Assembly: GCA_022575985.1 (NCBI GenBank)
Contig: JAKSXM010000007.1
Location: forward strand, 56,388,501 to 56,452,500
Source of the DNA: Anagrus nilaparvatae
Taxonomy: Eukaryota > Arthropoda > Insecta > Hymenoptera > Mymaridae
DNA length: 64,000 nt
Reading direction: 5' to 3'
Under the pieces are notes generated by a model that saw only the letters and a program-made list of their open reading frames with translations, ran no database searches and had not been told where the DNA came from. The first letter of the stretch is position 1. Each line of letters begins with the position of its first letter. Positions 35,017 to 46,980 of this stretch are shown piece after piece. A program made the translations under genes and the position numbers.

Positions 35017-38000
35017 GATATTATGCTTTCGTAGTTATACATACGTTTAAAAAAAAGATCTCTGTATTATTTATTTACTAGCCCTCTTGGTCAAGAAAAT
35101 CGTCTCTCTTTTTATTTTGATTATTATAAGCCCAGTTTTGACCGCTCACCGAAAAAAAGCGATAAATTTTCAGTCCCTCCTCCCTAAATTTGGGATTTTT
35201 TTTCAAATACCCCTTCCTATGAACATGTTTCATGTTAATAAGACGTAGAGAACATAAACTTAACGTAATCACCGTCAGTATTACCAATATATATTCTTTG
35301 GTATTATGAACGTTGAAAGTTGAATATGTTCAGTTACCGTACAGTTTCCATAAATTTTGTCTAATAGGGATTAGGTCCTAATACATAGGGAATATATTTA
35401 GGTTGCGATTCGTTTTCTCAATTTAGGTTATCGAAAATTGCAACTTAATGGTTATAGCACTATAGTTAAAACTCATAAAATAAAACGTCACTTTAGATAA
35501 TTAAAAGTACCAAATTGAAATTTTTGTAAATTCATTTCTAAAAAGGGTAAAAAAAATCTTATTCAGAAATATTCTTTTATCTTAAATCTTACTCTGTGTA
35601 CTTTATAAATTAATTAAAATTGCAAGTATTAAGTGCGACAAAACTATCTCAAATGATCATAAAATTATCAAAGAAAAATATTTAAATTAACTGTTTTACT
35701 TTATTGAATAAGAAAAAATTTTGGAAATTAGATAGCATAAAACAACTATATTTCTTAAAACCACACGGCAAGATTTTTTTTCTTCTTATTTTATATAAGT
35801 TATCCAATCAGAATGCCTTATTTTGCATGTTGCACGACGTTATGTTTAGAAAAAAAAAATATTAAAATCCCAATATTCTCACAGTACCAACTTACTTTCT
35901 TATCGGTTATAAAGAAAAAAAGAACCCGGTAACTATATGCATATGGCATCAGCGTGTGTGAACCTTTTATTTTTTTCTATAGGACACAAATCTTCAAGGT
36001 ATCTATATCTTAAAATGTACACATGCATATATATATTTTTCGTTGATAATAGTAATAATAAAAATAAAGAAAAAAAAATATTTTAAGTTTAGATTTTGTA
36101 TTCGATAGATAATCTTATAAAACTGTTGTTTCTCATGAAGAATGTTTTCTTATGTAATAATTCTATTAAGTTAAGTAAAAGTTTTTCAATCAACAAAAAT
36201 TGCATAGTATTTTTCCTTACTCCTTTTTTTACTATATAGCTGTCCTTATAAACGGAAGCTTCAAGTTAGCTTCGGTTATAATTTTTTTTTTTTTTAAAGA
36301 TTCTTTTCTTTTTTTTTGTTATTCCGAGGTATATAAATCAAATGAGAGTATAGAAATAATATACTATAGTGAAACCAATTAGTAATGAAGAATGGTTAAC
36401 TTGTATTATATATAAGTAAGAAAAATAAATTTACCAAGCAAAAGTAATCAGTAAATATATATTAAATCTTGATAAATTTAAAAATATTTATGAATGAATA
36501 TTATTTCATAACTTTAATCTATTCTAAAAAAAAATTTTTTTTCTTTGATAATAATAATACCTAGTTTATGTTATAGTATGAGTAGTTTATTTATTATTGT
36601 GTGAAAAAAATTTTTTTCTGATGATCTAAATTACTTTATTATTTATAGGCTAATATTTTTTTTTTTATTATTATTATGTGAAAATATTTTTTATCTTAAT
36701 TTATAATAATAAGGAAAATCAATTTAATTTAATTTGATTTATATTCTGATGAAAAATACCTACTGTAAATTTTAAGTGATTTTCATTTTTTTGCTTTTAG
36801 TTGTATGATCATTGGTTTTTATATGATTTGGTAATAATTAAAAATAGAAAATATATTTTGTAGTTATAATTTTCATTCAGTTTTAGATTTTTGCTGATAT
36901 TTTTATTTACTGACAGATTGTAAAATTCTGTAAATTTCTTCGTAGGTGTAATTTACTTAAGGCTCCTAAAAACATCAGGAAAAATATTCATAAGTTAATA
37001 AACAGGATTTGGTTTCTAAATATTTAAAAAATGATATAATTATTCTATTTAATTAAAAAGATTCCAATTAACTTTATAAAACATCATAACCTAACTATCA
37101 TGACAGACGATACCAGCATTATAAAAGCGCACCTGATTAAATCTTAAATCCAATATTGACTTAATTTACATACATATTTTTTAAAATAACATAAAATATT
37201 ATTTTGTCGCTCCTGGTGTAATGAGTTGGCATTTATTCATACAATATTGACAAGGTTTCCTTTTTTTCCGTTTCTTATGTTATTAAACTTCATACATCAT
37301 ATATATTATATTTTATTATTATACACTTAGTTTTTCATTTTCAGTTTATTATTTATCTTTATATATATATATATATGCAGATATGCTACTTATATGTAAA
37401 CACACCGGAAATTATTTAATGGCACTTTTTTTTTTAATGTGTAATTTTTCATCATATACTTAGGTATATATTTTATTATTTCTTTTGCATATAATTTTTT
37501 TTTTCTTTCTTTTAATCTGACCCTCATGGAATTTTACAACTTATTTTATGTTTAATCAAAATAAATTATCGTCTTTTATGATTATTTATGATTTTTTATT
37601 ATATTTAATTCATTTATACAAAATTATTTTCTTATTTTTATTTTATTTACAGGCAAAAGCATACAAAATTTAAAATTTTGATTGAATTTCAGGATATTTT
37701 TTTGTAGCTTTTATTAGTTTTTTTGCTTAAATTGGGAAAATTTAAAGAGTTGTTTTGCTAGGGAATTTTTTCAAGCAAAAATGATATTATCGATATATTT
37801 TGGAGTGAATATTAACATTTTAAAGCCAAATAAAAATTTTTTTTTAAATCTGCCCTGCTTTTGAATTAGGCCTGCTTATAATAATTCGTGAAAATTGGAA
37901 TTATTTGGCACCTCAAATAAGGCAAAAAAATATCGTTTGAGTTATGAGATGACGTTCGGGAAGAAAAAAAATAATGGTGTTTTATGTATTCTTTGATGGC

Positions 38001-38042
38001 AAAAAATTTCAAAAAATTAATTATCGGGTAATTCCTACTACT
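35017..38042. other. Intergenic A+T-rich DNA, no gene seen
   Basis: Mostly low-complexity A/T runs, with an (AT)n run near 37360-37376. I see no splice-supported coding exon and no well-bounded transposon. Confidence 0.55.
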
Positions 38043-39489
38043 AAAAAACTACTTAAAATTAGATGATTCACCAAATCTGAAGGTTTTTTATGGATTTTTA
38101 AGAGAGTTATGCTGTTCTAAAGTTTTTTGGTAAAATTGCTCTCCTCAGCCACCATTTTTGAAAGTTCCGTAAAAAAGCTCCGGAAAACATTAAAAAATAA
38201 AAAAAAAAGGTTTTCGATGTAAAATTTGATGAGGAATTCGAATTTTCAGTCAGATTTTCCCCATTCTGTGCCCATTCGCGGGAAAATTCAAATTTCTGCC
38301 CCAAATTTGACAACTTTAAGTGAAAATAGCTGAAAGGCTTCCCACTGAAAAAAAAATTTTTTCTTCTGAAATTTTTCCAAAAGTTCATATATATCATGAA
38401 AAAAATTTTCCTGAGGGTAATTTTTGATATATAAGAGAGTAATGCTGATTTTAGTGAATTTTTCAATTTTCTCAATTTCGACTTGTTAGTTATTTCGCTA
38501 ATTTCCCGCCTAGTCACGTGACCAAATGAAAATCTGACAAAAAAATTGAATTCTGCAGGAAATTTTACAAGGGTATAGTAACTTTGGTAGCCTTAGAATG
38601 ATACATCTCAATTTGACAAAATAATTAAAATTGATTATAAAAATTTAATAAAAATGAATAATTTTAAAATGGGATTGTCTTGATTTTTTTACATTTTTAG
38701 CCTAAAAATCATGAAAAATCTAAAAATAAAAGTACTTCTTTTGGGGAAACAAAAATTAGTTTTACTAATAATGAAAAGTAAGTTTTTTTTTAAGTTTAGA
38801 GTTTATTTTTCATCGAAATGTCTATAAATAATTAAAAAAGTATACAAAAATCAATAAAATCACATTTTTTAATTTTCATTTTTTCTATATTTTTAAAATC
38901 AATTTTATTTATTTTGTCAAATTGAGATGTATCATTCTAAGGCTACCGAAATTACTATACCCTTGTCAAATTTCCTGCACAATTCAATTTTTTTGTCAGA
39001 TTTTCATTTGGTCACCTGACTAAGCGAGAAATTAGCGAATTAACTAACAAGTCGAAATTGAGAAAATTGAAAAATTCACTAAAATCAGCATTACTCTCTT
39101 ATATCAAAAATTACCTTAAGGAAAATTTTTTCTATGATATATATGAACTTTTGGAAAATTTTTAGAAGAAAAAATTTTTTTTTTCAGTGGGAAGCCTTTC
39201 AGCTATTTTCACTTAAAGTTGTCAAATTTGGGGCAGAAATTTGAATTTTCCCGCGAATGGGCACAGAATGGGGAAAATCTGACTGAAAATTCGAATTTCT
39301 CATCAAATTTTACATCGAAAACCTTTTTTTTTTATTTTTTACCGTTTTCCGGAGCTTTTTTACGGAACTTTCAAAAATGGTGGCTGAGGAGAGCAATTTT
39401 ACCAAAAAACTTTAGAACAGCATAACTTTCTTAAAAATCCATAAAAAACCTTCAGATTTGGTGAATCATCTAATTTTAAGTAGTTTTTT
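38043..39489. mobile_element. 1447 bp foldback element with about 600 bp inverted arms
   Basis: The left arm (about 38043-38640) begins AAAAAACTACTTAAAATT. The right arm (about 38890-39489) ends AATTTTAAGTAGTTTTTT and is its inverted copy over nearly the whole length, with scattered substitutions and small indels. Matched internal landmarks include TTTGGTCAC(G/C)TGAC, CTCAATTTGACAAAATAA near the loop and TTCCGGAGCTTTTTTACGG. The loop of about 250 bases is A+T-rich. Open frames in the two arms (136 codons minus, 68 codons plus) share a stretch. They fall out of frame elsewhere because of arm indels, so they are not conserved coding sequence. Confidence 0.8.
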
Positions 39490-42400
39490 CGAATAAAAAT
39501 AAAAGTTTTTAATTCTGAGACCTCGCGTTCCATTTTGTGCTATTTATCCATGGAATTAGTTCATCGGAAAAAATTTTTTTTTTAAATTAGGTCATAATGG
39601 TTGTGGAGAATATCGCCGGTTACATATACACATACACATACACACATACACACATGCACACGCACACATATAAATTTTATTTTCAACCTAGATTTTTAGC
39701 TTTCTGGAGTCTCAAATCGGGCTTACAAGCAAAAAAATCAAAATTTTACCTATCCCAATGGTTTCTCTACATAAGGTACCAAAATTTTTATTTTATGTAA
39801 TTTATTTTATTTTATTAAAAATAATAAATCGTTTAATTTAATTTAATAAATAATTATGACATGATATAAATAATCTATGTCATAATCCTCAAGGAAATCT
39901 TAAAAAATTAAGTTATTATACACCTGTAGATGGACATTAGAAATTTACGGTTTGAGGAAAAATTTATAAAACACGCGATATCTTTAAGGTTGAGAGAATC
40001 ATAATTATATCTAAAAAGTCATAAAATAAAAATTATCATGAAAGATATAATAAATACCTATGAAAAATTCTAAGTATTTATTTAATTTTTGTAAACATGA
40101 TTTTTGGTGGAAAATAAATTCTGCTTGAATGAAATAAAATATTCATCAACATATGTCCACAAAATTAGCATATTGATTCAGTTCACTGAAAGTTCATTAT
40201 CACTAAATTAACAAACCTTAATTAAAGTACATTGTTTGAAAAACTATTTCATTTTTGCATGTTAATTAACTGTAATGTAATTATAAATAAAATAAACTAT
40301 AAAAAACATATTAAAAATTTTTAAGAAATTTTTGTAAACGCAAATGTTGAATAAAAATTTTATGTGTAAAAGTTTAAATATTTAGTATTAGTTAAAAATT
40401 TATTTACGCAGACACGTACGTTTTTGAGTAATTATTTAACGTTAACATTAACTGAATTGCTAATTTTTTTTTCTAGCCTTTCTAAAATGTATAAATTTCA
40501 ATTACATGTGAATTTTACCTATTTTATTGATTGTAAATATACAGAAAAATTTATAACTATAATTAATTAAGTATTAGACTTTGAGAAAAATTTTTTGAAA
40601 GTTACATGCGGAAAAACTATAAAATTTAATAGGGTTTTGTGGGAAGAGATAAAATTAGGATAAGAATTTTTTAAATAACACAGAAATATCTCAGTATCAA
40701 ATTGATTATTTTATTATTTTTTAAGGGAGCCACATTATTTTTGAATTTTCGCGTATCAGTTCGAGTGCTTGATTAGCTGAAGTTTCAAGCCGGGTACCCG
40801 GAAATTGAAGCTTTTCCAGACAGGGATAAATCACGTAATTCCTTGTAAAAGGGCTGCAGGTATGGAGTGAATCAAAAAGGCTATTGCCGGATAAGTATAG
40901 TGATTTTGCCCCCACAAGCAAATTTAGCCTAAGCGGCAGTACCTGAATAATTTTTGAAAAACTCATTGATTCATGTTGAAGTTAAATCTCTAGGCCACGT
41001 CAGGTTTCCAAAATCCTAAAAAAACTACAAAAAAACGTGTTTTTCAAGCTTTATTTAATTTTGCTGAATTACAAACAAATATTAGTCTGAACATTGAGTT
41101 GAAAACTAAATATATCATCCCCTTTCAAGAAAAACATTTTTTTAGTCCTTTAAAACTTCTTCAAGACCCTGAATAATACTTGTGAGTTTACAAAAAAATA
41201 GAGATTTCGTTTTTTTTTTAAAGAGTTTTTTTAACAGTGACTCTTTTAAAGTAAATGAATACAGTATTCACATTTTATTAGCAAATAATTTTTTAACTAT
41301 TTATTAATGTTTTAAAGTTTATCCAAAATTGCAAATCTGCATAGCGCAGGGAGTTGACAATCACGTTACCTAGCCAAAATTTTGTCACACTGTATTTATA
41401 AATTATCCTAAATTGTACAGCAGTAAAAAATTTTTAATTACGTTATGACAAAATTTTATTTATTGATGGAAAATTCTTTTTTTAATTAAAAAAAAAAACA
41501 AAAAATATTTACCCACACAGATAATTTCATTTTTTTTAAGGGCATAAATTATAGTGCTAATATTCAGCAAACATTAAATTATTTATAATTAATGTTTTAT
41601 GTAATTAAAACAATGTAGATTGAAAATATAAATATTAAAAAAAAAATCGATTTATTATTTTACCAAGAGTGAGAGAGAGAGTGAGAGAGAATGAAACAGT
41701 ATGGATTTAAATTACAATTAAATTGTAACTTGCATATAAAGTAATTAGCGGTTTTAGTTTATTTTATCTTTGTATGTTTGTGTTGTATATGCTAATGGTC
41801 ATTAACTTAATTTTTATTTTTGTTATTTTTGAATATAATAAAAGTCTTATTCACCAATTTATATCAGTAATTATCATAGATTGCGGTTAAATAAAATTAA
41901 TTATTATATGACAATTAACTGGATTACCTTGTGCCTTTGTATGTGTGTAAATAAAATCTTTTGTATTTTAATAATAATTATCTTCAAACATTTTTTTGAA
42001 AATTGATGTATACCTACTCTTTATCTCACATGCAGACTTAAAAATAAAAAAAAAAAAAATTACAGCATGCAAAATAAAGAAGAAAATTGCACTTGTAAAA
42101 TCTTGTTTTATATACATGTTTAGTTGGTGTTTCCGCAGTGTATTTTTTTTTATTATATGTATTGCTCGATTAAAAAGTTTTTCTTTTTAGTTTTATTTTT
42201 ATATAGCACGTTTTTTTTTTTTTTAAAGGAGTACTTCTTTAAGACTATTTCCTCCTGCTGGGCATCCGCACTTTGGTTCTATTTTTCTTTTTATATATAA
42301 AACATAAACACGGCATTTGATTAAAAGTATTTTAAAGTAAATATTTTTACAGGAGGTACTCTTACTACCCCGAGTAGTATGAAGAAAAAATTTTTTCATT

Positions 42401-43292
42401 AAAGACTTAAAAAAAAAGGATTTTTTCTTGAAAGGATTTTTTTTAAAGTTATTTTAAAATGTTTATTATTTATTTATAGTTTTTTTCAATAGATATACAC
42501 ATTTTAATTTTTTAGATATTATAATTAAAAAAATATATTATTAAAACCCTTAAGGTTCTTATAATAAACTCTATGACAGTAAAAACACGCCTCTAATTTG
42601 TATTATCATTTACCATTAGTTGTGCAGATTATGAATAAAAAAAAATGAAAACCCCTTAAGGTTTTATGCAGTAATATGTATAAAGGGATGTTAGATAGAG
42701 ATGGGGTGTCAGTGTATATACGATGTTGCATCATGAATAATATATGTTTAAAAAATCATTATTTTCCCATATATGCAAAAGGTAATGAAAGAATGAGCTA
42801 CTACTACTGAGTTAACCTTACGGCTACTGTCCTCCGATTCTGATTTATAACGATTTTTATATTATAAAGTGTTTGATATATTCTATATATTTACATATAT
42901 GGTCTTTTTTTATCTATTATATTTGGTGCAGTTTTTAAGTTATGCAATGTCAAAATGATTTTTTTAGACGTTATGGAAATAATTTTTTGTTTTTATGTAA
43001 AATAACAATTTTATTATTGTTCTAAAATTTAAATATTTTATGCTTTTCCTTAATTATGTAAAATGTATATTTTAATATATGCAACGATACTTATAGGGAC
43101 AGGTACTTGATGAATCACAAAATTGAGAGGGGGGAGGCTGTTTAATTAAAGGGAAATCAAATGACCTTATTGTTAAAAGGATTTAAATTTTAATTTAAGG
43201 ACTTAAAATAATTTTCTCGATAATTTTAATTAATGGAAGTTCATATTCTAATGTATCGGTTTGGATTGGTTGGTTATATTGAAAAAACGTAA
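39490..43292. other. Intergenic DNA, mostly featureless
   Basis: It contains a CA-rich imperfect microsatellite at about 39620-39670, a higher-GC patch at 40720-40970 listed separately, and a GAGA run near 41670-41690. Otherwise it is A+T-rich without gene signals. Confidence 0.5.
40721..40966 (-). other. Unassigned 81-codon open frame in a higher-GC patch
   Basis: The frame reads MSFSKIIQVLPLRLNLLVG at its start and ends in MWLP. Its composition is much less A+T-biased than its surroundings and its residue use is balanced rather than the F/I/K/N mix of chance frames here. I do not recognise a domain. It could be a decayed transposon or gene fragment, or a chance frame in a GC-richer repeat. 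Confidence 0.2.
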
Positions 43293-43443
43293 TACACTGT
43301 AAAAATTTTTGCATTAAAAATTACTAGCAGTTAGTATAAATTTAAAATTTTATATAATATCAAGAAGTTAATTTTTTTTATAATTATGCTAATAAATTTA
43401 CTGCCTGTTAGTAATTTTTAATGCAAAAATTTTTAATAGTGTA
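43293..43443. mobile_element. 151 bp Tc1/mariner-type MITE
   Basis: The ends are TACACTGTAAAAATTTTTGC and the inverted GCAAAAATTTTTAATAGTGTA. The inverted match continues through ATTAAAAATTACTA towards CAG/CTG over about 37 bases. A TA at each outer edge and CACTG-type termini are typical of Tc1/mariner-derived MITEs with TA target duplication. It is too short to encode a transposase. Confidence 0.7.
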
Positions 43444-43485
43444 GATTCATCGAAATAATTTTCTATTTGTTGCCAGCAAAAATTT

Positions 43486-43533
43486 CCACTTGCCTTAAGT
43501 GGTATGTCGCAGATTTCCACTTACCTCGAGTGG
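43486..43533. repeat. Pair of 17 bp imperfect palindromes
   Basis: CCACTTGCCTTAAGTGG (43486-43502) and CCACTTACCTCGAGTGG (43517-43533) share an ATTT lead and lie 31 bases apart start to start. They could be a protein-binding motif pair or transposon debris. Confidence 0.5.
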
Positions 43534-46075
43534 ATTTTCTCCTGCTGCAAGTAAATATTGCCTTTTGTTCGTGCCCATGCAACTTCCAGGTCTAGAACCT
43601 TCATGCATTAAAAGATATAATTTCTTGTGTTGCATTTCAAATATATTTACTTAATTTTTGCTGCTATAATAGCTATTTATTAAACAAGGGATAAAATATT
43701 GGTTTTGCCTTTGTATGCAGTTGTATGCCCATATTTTGTCCCGTATTCTAAAACATAATTTTACATATAATGGAGAAAAAAGCCATCCTAATAGGCTTTT
43801 TTTGCCCTAGATATGTAAATATCATTTTCCAATTTCGTAAAATGCAATTTTTTATCAATAATACCAAAAATGACCAATTTTAAATTACTGCTAAAATTCA
43901 CTTATTTATAAACGTAGATTTTATTGATTTTAAAAATTTTGTATTGGATTCTATATTATGACTCTAGTGCAGCCTACAATAACAAAATAAAGAATTTACT
44001 TTGTAAGAAACTGAAAAGTGATTTTTATTGTAAAATACCTATTTAATAAAAATGCCATTTTATTATATCCATTCAGTGAAGAAGTTAAAGACTTACAAAT
44101 AAGAAAAAAAATTATATATTATTTGCTACAGATTATTTTTTATCCCATTTTCAGCTTCGCTGATTTTACCATCTGACAATTTTTGTATAGATATATATTT
44201 GTGTAACAAATATATTTGAACTTAAATAATAATTATTTCTAAAATTAAATAAAATAAATTACATACATCAAAAATAAAATAATAAGTTATATGCATGATA
44301 AATTTTAGTAAACATATATCTTAAGTAAATATATTTCTACACATATGCATGTATACGTTATTTAAATAATTAAATTTTATGTTACTGCAGCAGAAATTAT
44401 AATAAAGGGCAATTTTCAATGAGCCATTTTATGTAAAATAGTTTATTTTAAGAATATTTGACGTGTAACATTTAATACATGAAATAGGATAAATGTAATT
44501 AGCTGAACTATAGTAGCGTAAAAATTTAATTTTATTATTTTTATTTTATATGCATTACGTTTTAGTAGCAATAATTTGAAACGACGTGTACAGTTCATGT
44601 TGTTTAATTTGTTAACATAATATTTTTTGATAAATCATAAGGGTGCAATTTATTGTCAAGAGCATCACGTACTTAAATTTGATTTTTAATAGTCATAAAT
44701 ATTTCAAATAAACTTATGAAAAATTCTTTTTCTATGCTATTAAAGTTTTAAACCAAACTTTTATTGTATTAGGGTGCTTATATACTCATACTGTTCAACT
44801 ACTTTAGCTTTAAAAGAAAATTTAGTATCACCAAATTTAACAATAAATGATTATTTGCTATTTATTTTTATTAAAATGAAAAATAAAATATGCAAACGAT
44901 AGTTCGTGTAATTTACACCCTGCAGATTATGTAAAATAACATTTAATAGAATATAGATTTTATTCTAGATAGACTTTAAAACAATATAATTGAAAATACT
45001 TTAATGGATGCAAATACATTTTATGTATACTTGATATATACTATGTCAATTACATTTTTTTTACGAGAAAGTAAATGTATTTAAAACGCCATCTGGATAT
45101 AGTTAGCTAAATATGTATATGCAAGATATTTAAATCCAGATTTTAAGGTACCTTCTAGAATAGCTGAAAATCGGAAAATGTGCGCACCACAAAATTTCCT
45201 TTAAGAATAACACGTAGAATTTATTTTTACACGTAAAATTTATTTTTACATTTGTATCAGCACCATTGAAAATTTTATGTATTTGGATCTTGAAAAATAT
45301 AAAAATAAATAAAAAAAAATTGAAAAAAAAAATAATAAGTTTTGGTGAAAAGCACCCATTTACATATGTTAATTTTTTTATTTGAAATTTTATAATATTC
45401 TAAGCACTTCGTATATGAATAAGGTTCGAATATAAAATTTTGCTTATATTTATGTGTAATTAAATTAAAGTTATTTTAAAAATTCAAAACTAATTTTAAG
45501 TTTAAAAATTAAAAATAAAAACTTAATAGAAAAGTAACATTTACATATATATAGAACATAAAAAAATTCAAGTAATAATATTTATTTATACATTTATGTT
45601 TATAAATAATTATGCACTAAAATTTATAAATAACAATTATACAAGCAAATGATAACAGTAAATATTAAAGAATTTTAAAGACGTATAACTAACAAAAATA
45701 TATCATTCACCAATCTTTACTTCTAATCTACATTTATCATTTTTTTCAAAAATATTAAATATTTTACGTTTTGTAATAATTTTTTTTTATATTCAGAATA
45801 AATAAGATATTAGAAGATATAACATGTTAATTACAGTTTGTATTATTGATAACTTGAATTTTTCTCACAAATGAAATGATTTTTTTAGGCTATATAAGGC
45901 ATCAGGTCTTTAAATCTATTAATTAATTTTAATATTAAATAATGCATAAATTGATATTTTTGAGTTAAATTTAGGCTGGTTTATAGTTTCTGGTTTAGTA
46001 AAGTGAAATTGAAAATTAAGAGTTAATATCATTTTTTTGAACATGTATTCAATCAGTTCCGTCTTTTTTCTGAAG
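43534..46075. other. Intergenic or intronic A+T-rich DNA
   Basis: No coding exon is recognised. A short tandem (two copies of ACACGTARAATTTATTTTT) lies at 45210-45249. The rest is low complexity. Confidence 0.5.
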
Positions 46076-46234
46076 ATCTACACTGAATTACCAGCGTTGG
46101 TACCATATAAATTTCATACCTACCATTATTTACTGACCATTTTAATTCTTTTTGTTTTTTGCTTGTATTTACGAATTCGTCAACGTCTAACATCTATGGG
46201 ATCAAGTACCTGTCAATTAAATGATATATTGTAA
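46076..46234 (+). CDS. Possible terminal exon encoding a membrane segment and short basic tail
   Basis: A good acceptor (CCGTCTTTTTTCTGAAG, ending 46075) is followed by an open frame of 52 codons to TAA at 46232-46234. An AATAAA polyadenylation signal follows about 18 bases later, near 46252-46257. The peptide has a hydrophobic stretch (YLLTILILFVFCLYL, about residues 16-30) and a basic stop-transfer patch (RIRQR), then a short tail ending CQLNDIL. Its composition is less A+T-biased than the flanks. No upstream exon was recognised on the plus strand, so it may be a lone pseudo-exon or coincidence. Confidence 0.25.
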   Translation: MYTELPALVPYKFHTYHYLLTILILFVFCLYLRIRQRLTSMGSSTCQLNDIL

Positions 46235-46789
46235 AAAAGCGAGGAAGCTGGAATAAAGCTAAAAATAATTTTTGTACTTTATTATGCCTTTATTATAAGA
46301 AAATTGTAGAGGCAACGCTAGTTTATTAATCAGATTAAGTAGTGTCAGTCTTTTTTAATTTTTTTTAATTCCATGTACTTTTACTGTATCAAAGAGTATA
46401 GTCAAAGCACAGAAGATTAAAAAAAATTAATTAGGTCTAGAAAGGGCTTAACAGTGACTCTAATTTATGAAGAGCAAGAAATTAAGCAATAAGCAGAAAA
46501 AATAATTTTAAGGTCACTACAGATTAAAATATATTAAAAATTGCTGCATAACAGCTAATCTAAAATAGTATAAATAATAATAATATAGACATTACAGTCA
46601 TTTAAAATTACATTAATATTTAACTAATTCTCTATCTCTCTCATTTTCTAAACATATATATGTATATTATAAATAGGAAATAAGTAAATGAAAAAAAAAA
46701 GAATTGAAAAAAACATGCAAACTGCCTATATCGCATGCAATAATAAGAATAATAATAATAGGATATATCCTTGAAAGAAAAGTTGGTTG

Positions 46790-46980
46790 TAAGGTATTAG
46801 AATTTACGAGTAGTAATCAAGGGGGGAAAAGGTCGATCGTCGATCATAGTCCTTCAGAGTATAAAGTAAATGTATGCTCGCGCGTTCAAAAAAGGTTGAC
46901 TCGGTATGCGGACACGATTTGTTATCAGCCCCCGGGGTTAAGCATTTCCCATACAGAGCTTCCTCTAAAAACAATTTTTT
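46790..46980. other. CpG-rich, higher-GC patch of unknown role
   Basis: A compact block holds GGTCGATCGTCGATCATAG, CTCGCGCGTTC and CAGCCCCCGGGG within A+T-rich DNA. A plus-strand open frame of 117 codons (46704-47057) spans it, but it runs into low-complexity F/Y/I codons at its end and matches no family I know. Alternatives are a promoter-like patch or a transposon fragment. Confidence 0.3.

Noticed and set aside
38107..38517. 136-codon minus-strand frame in the foldback left arm
   Set aside because: The matching right-arm sequence loses the frame through indels, so it is not maintained as coding; it is a by-product of the inverted repeat.
43778..43802. AAAAAAGCC...GGCTTTTTTT hairpin resembling a bacterial terminator
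   Set aside because: The DNA is clearly eukaryotic and no transcript ends are expected there; a chance hairpin in A/T-rich sequence.
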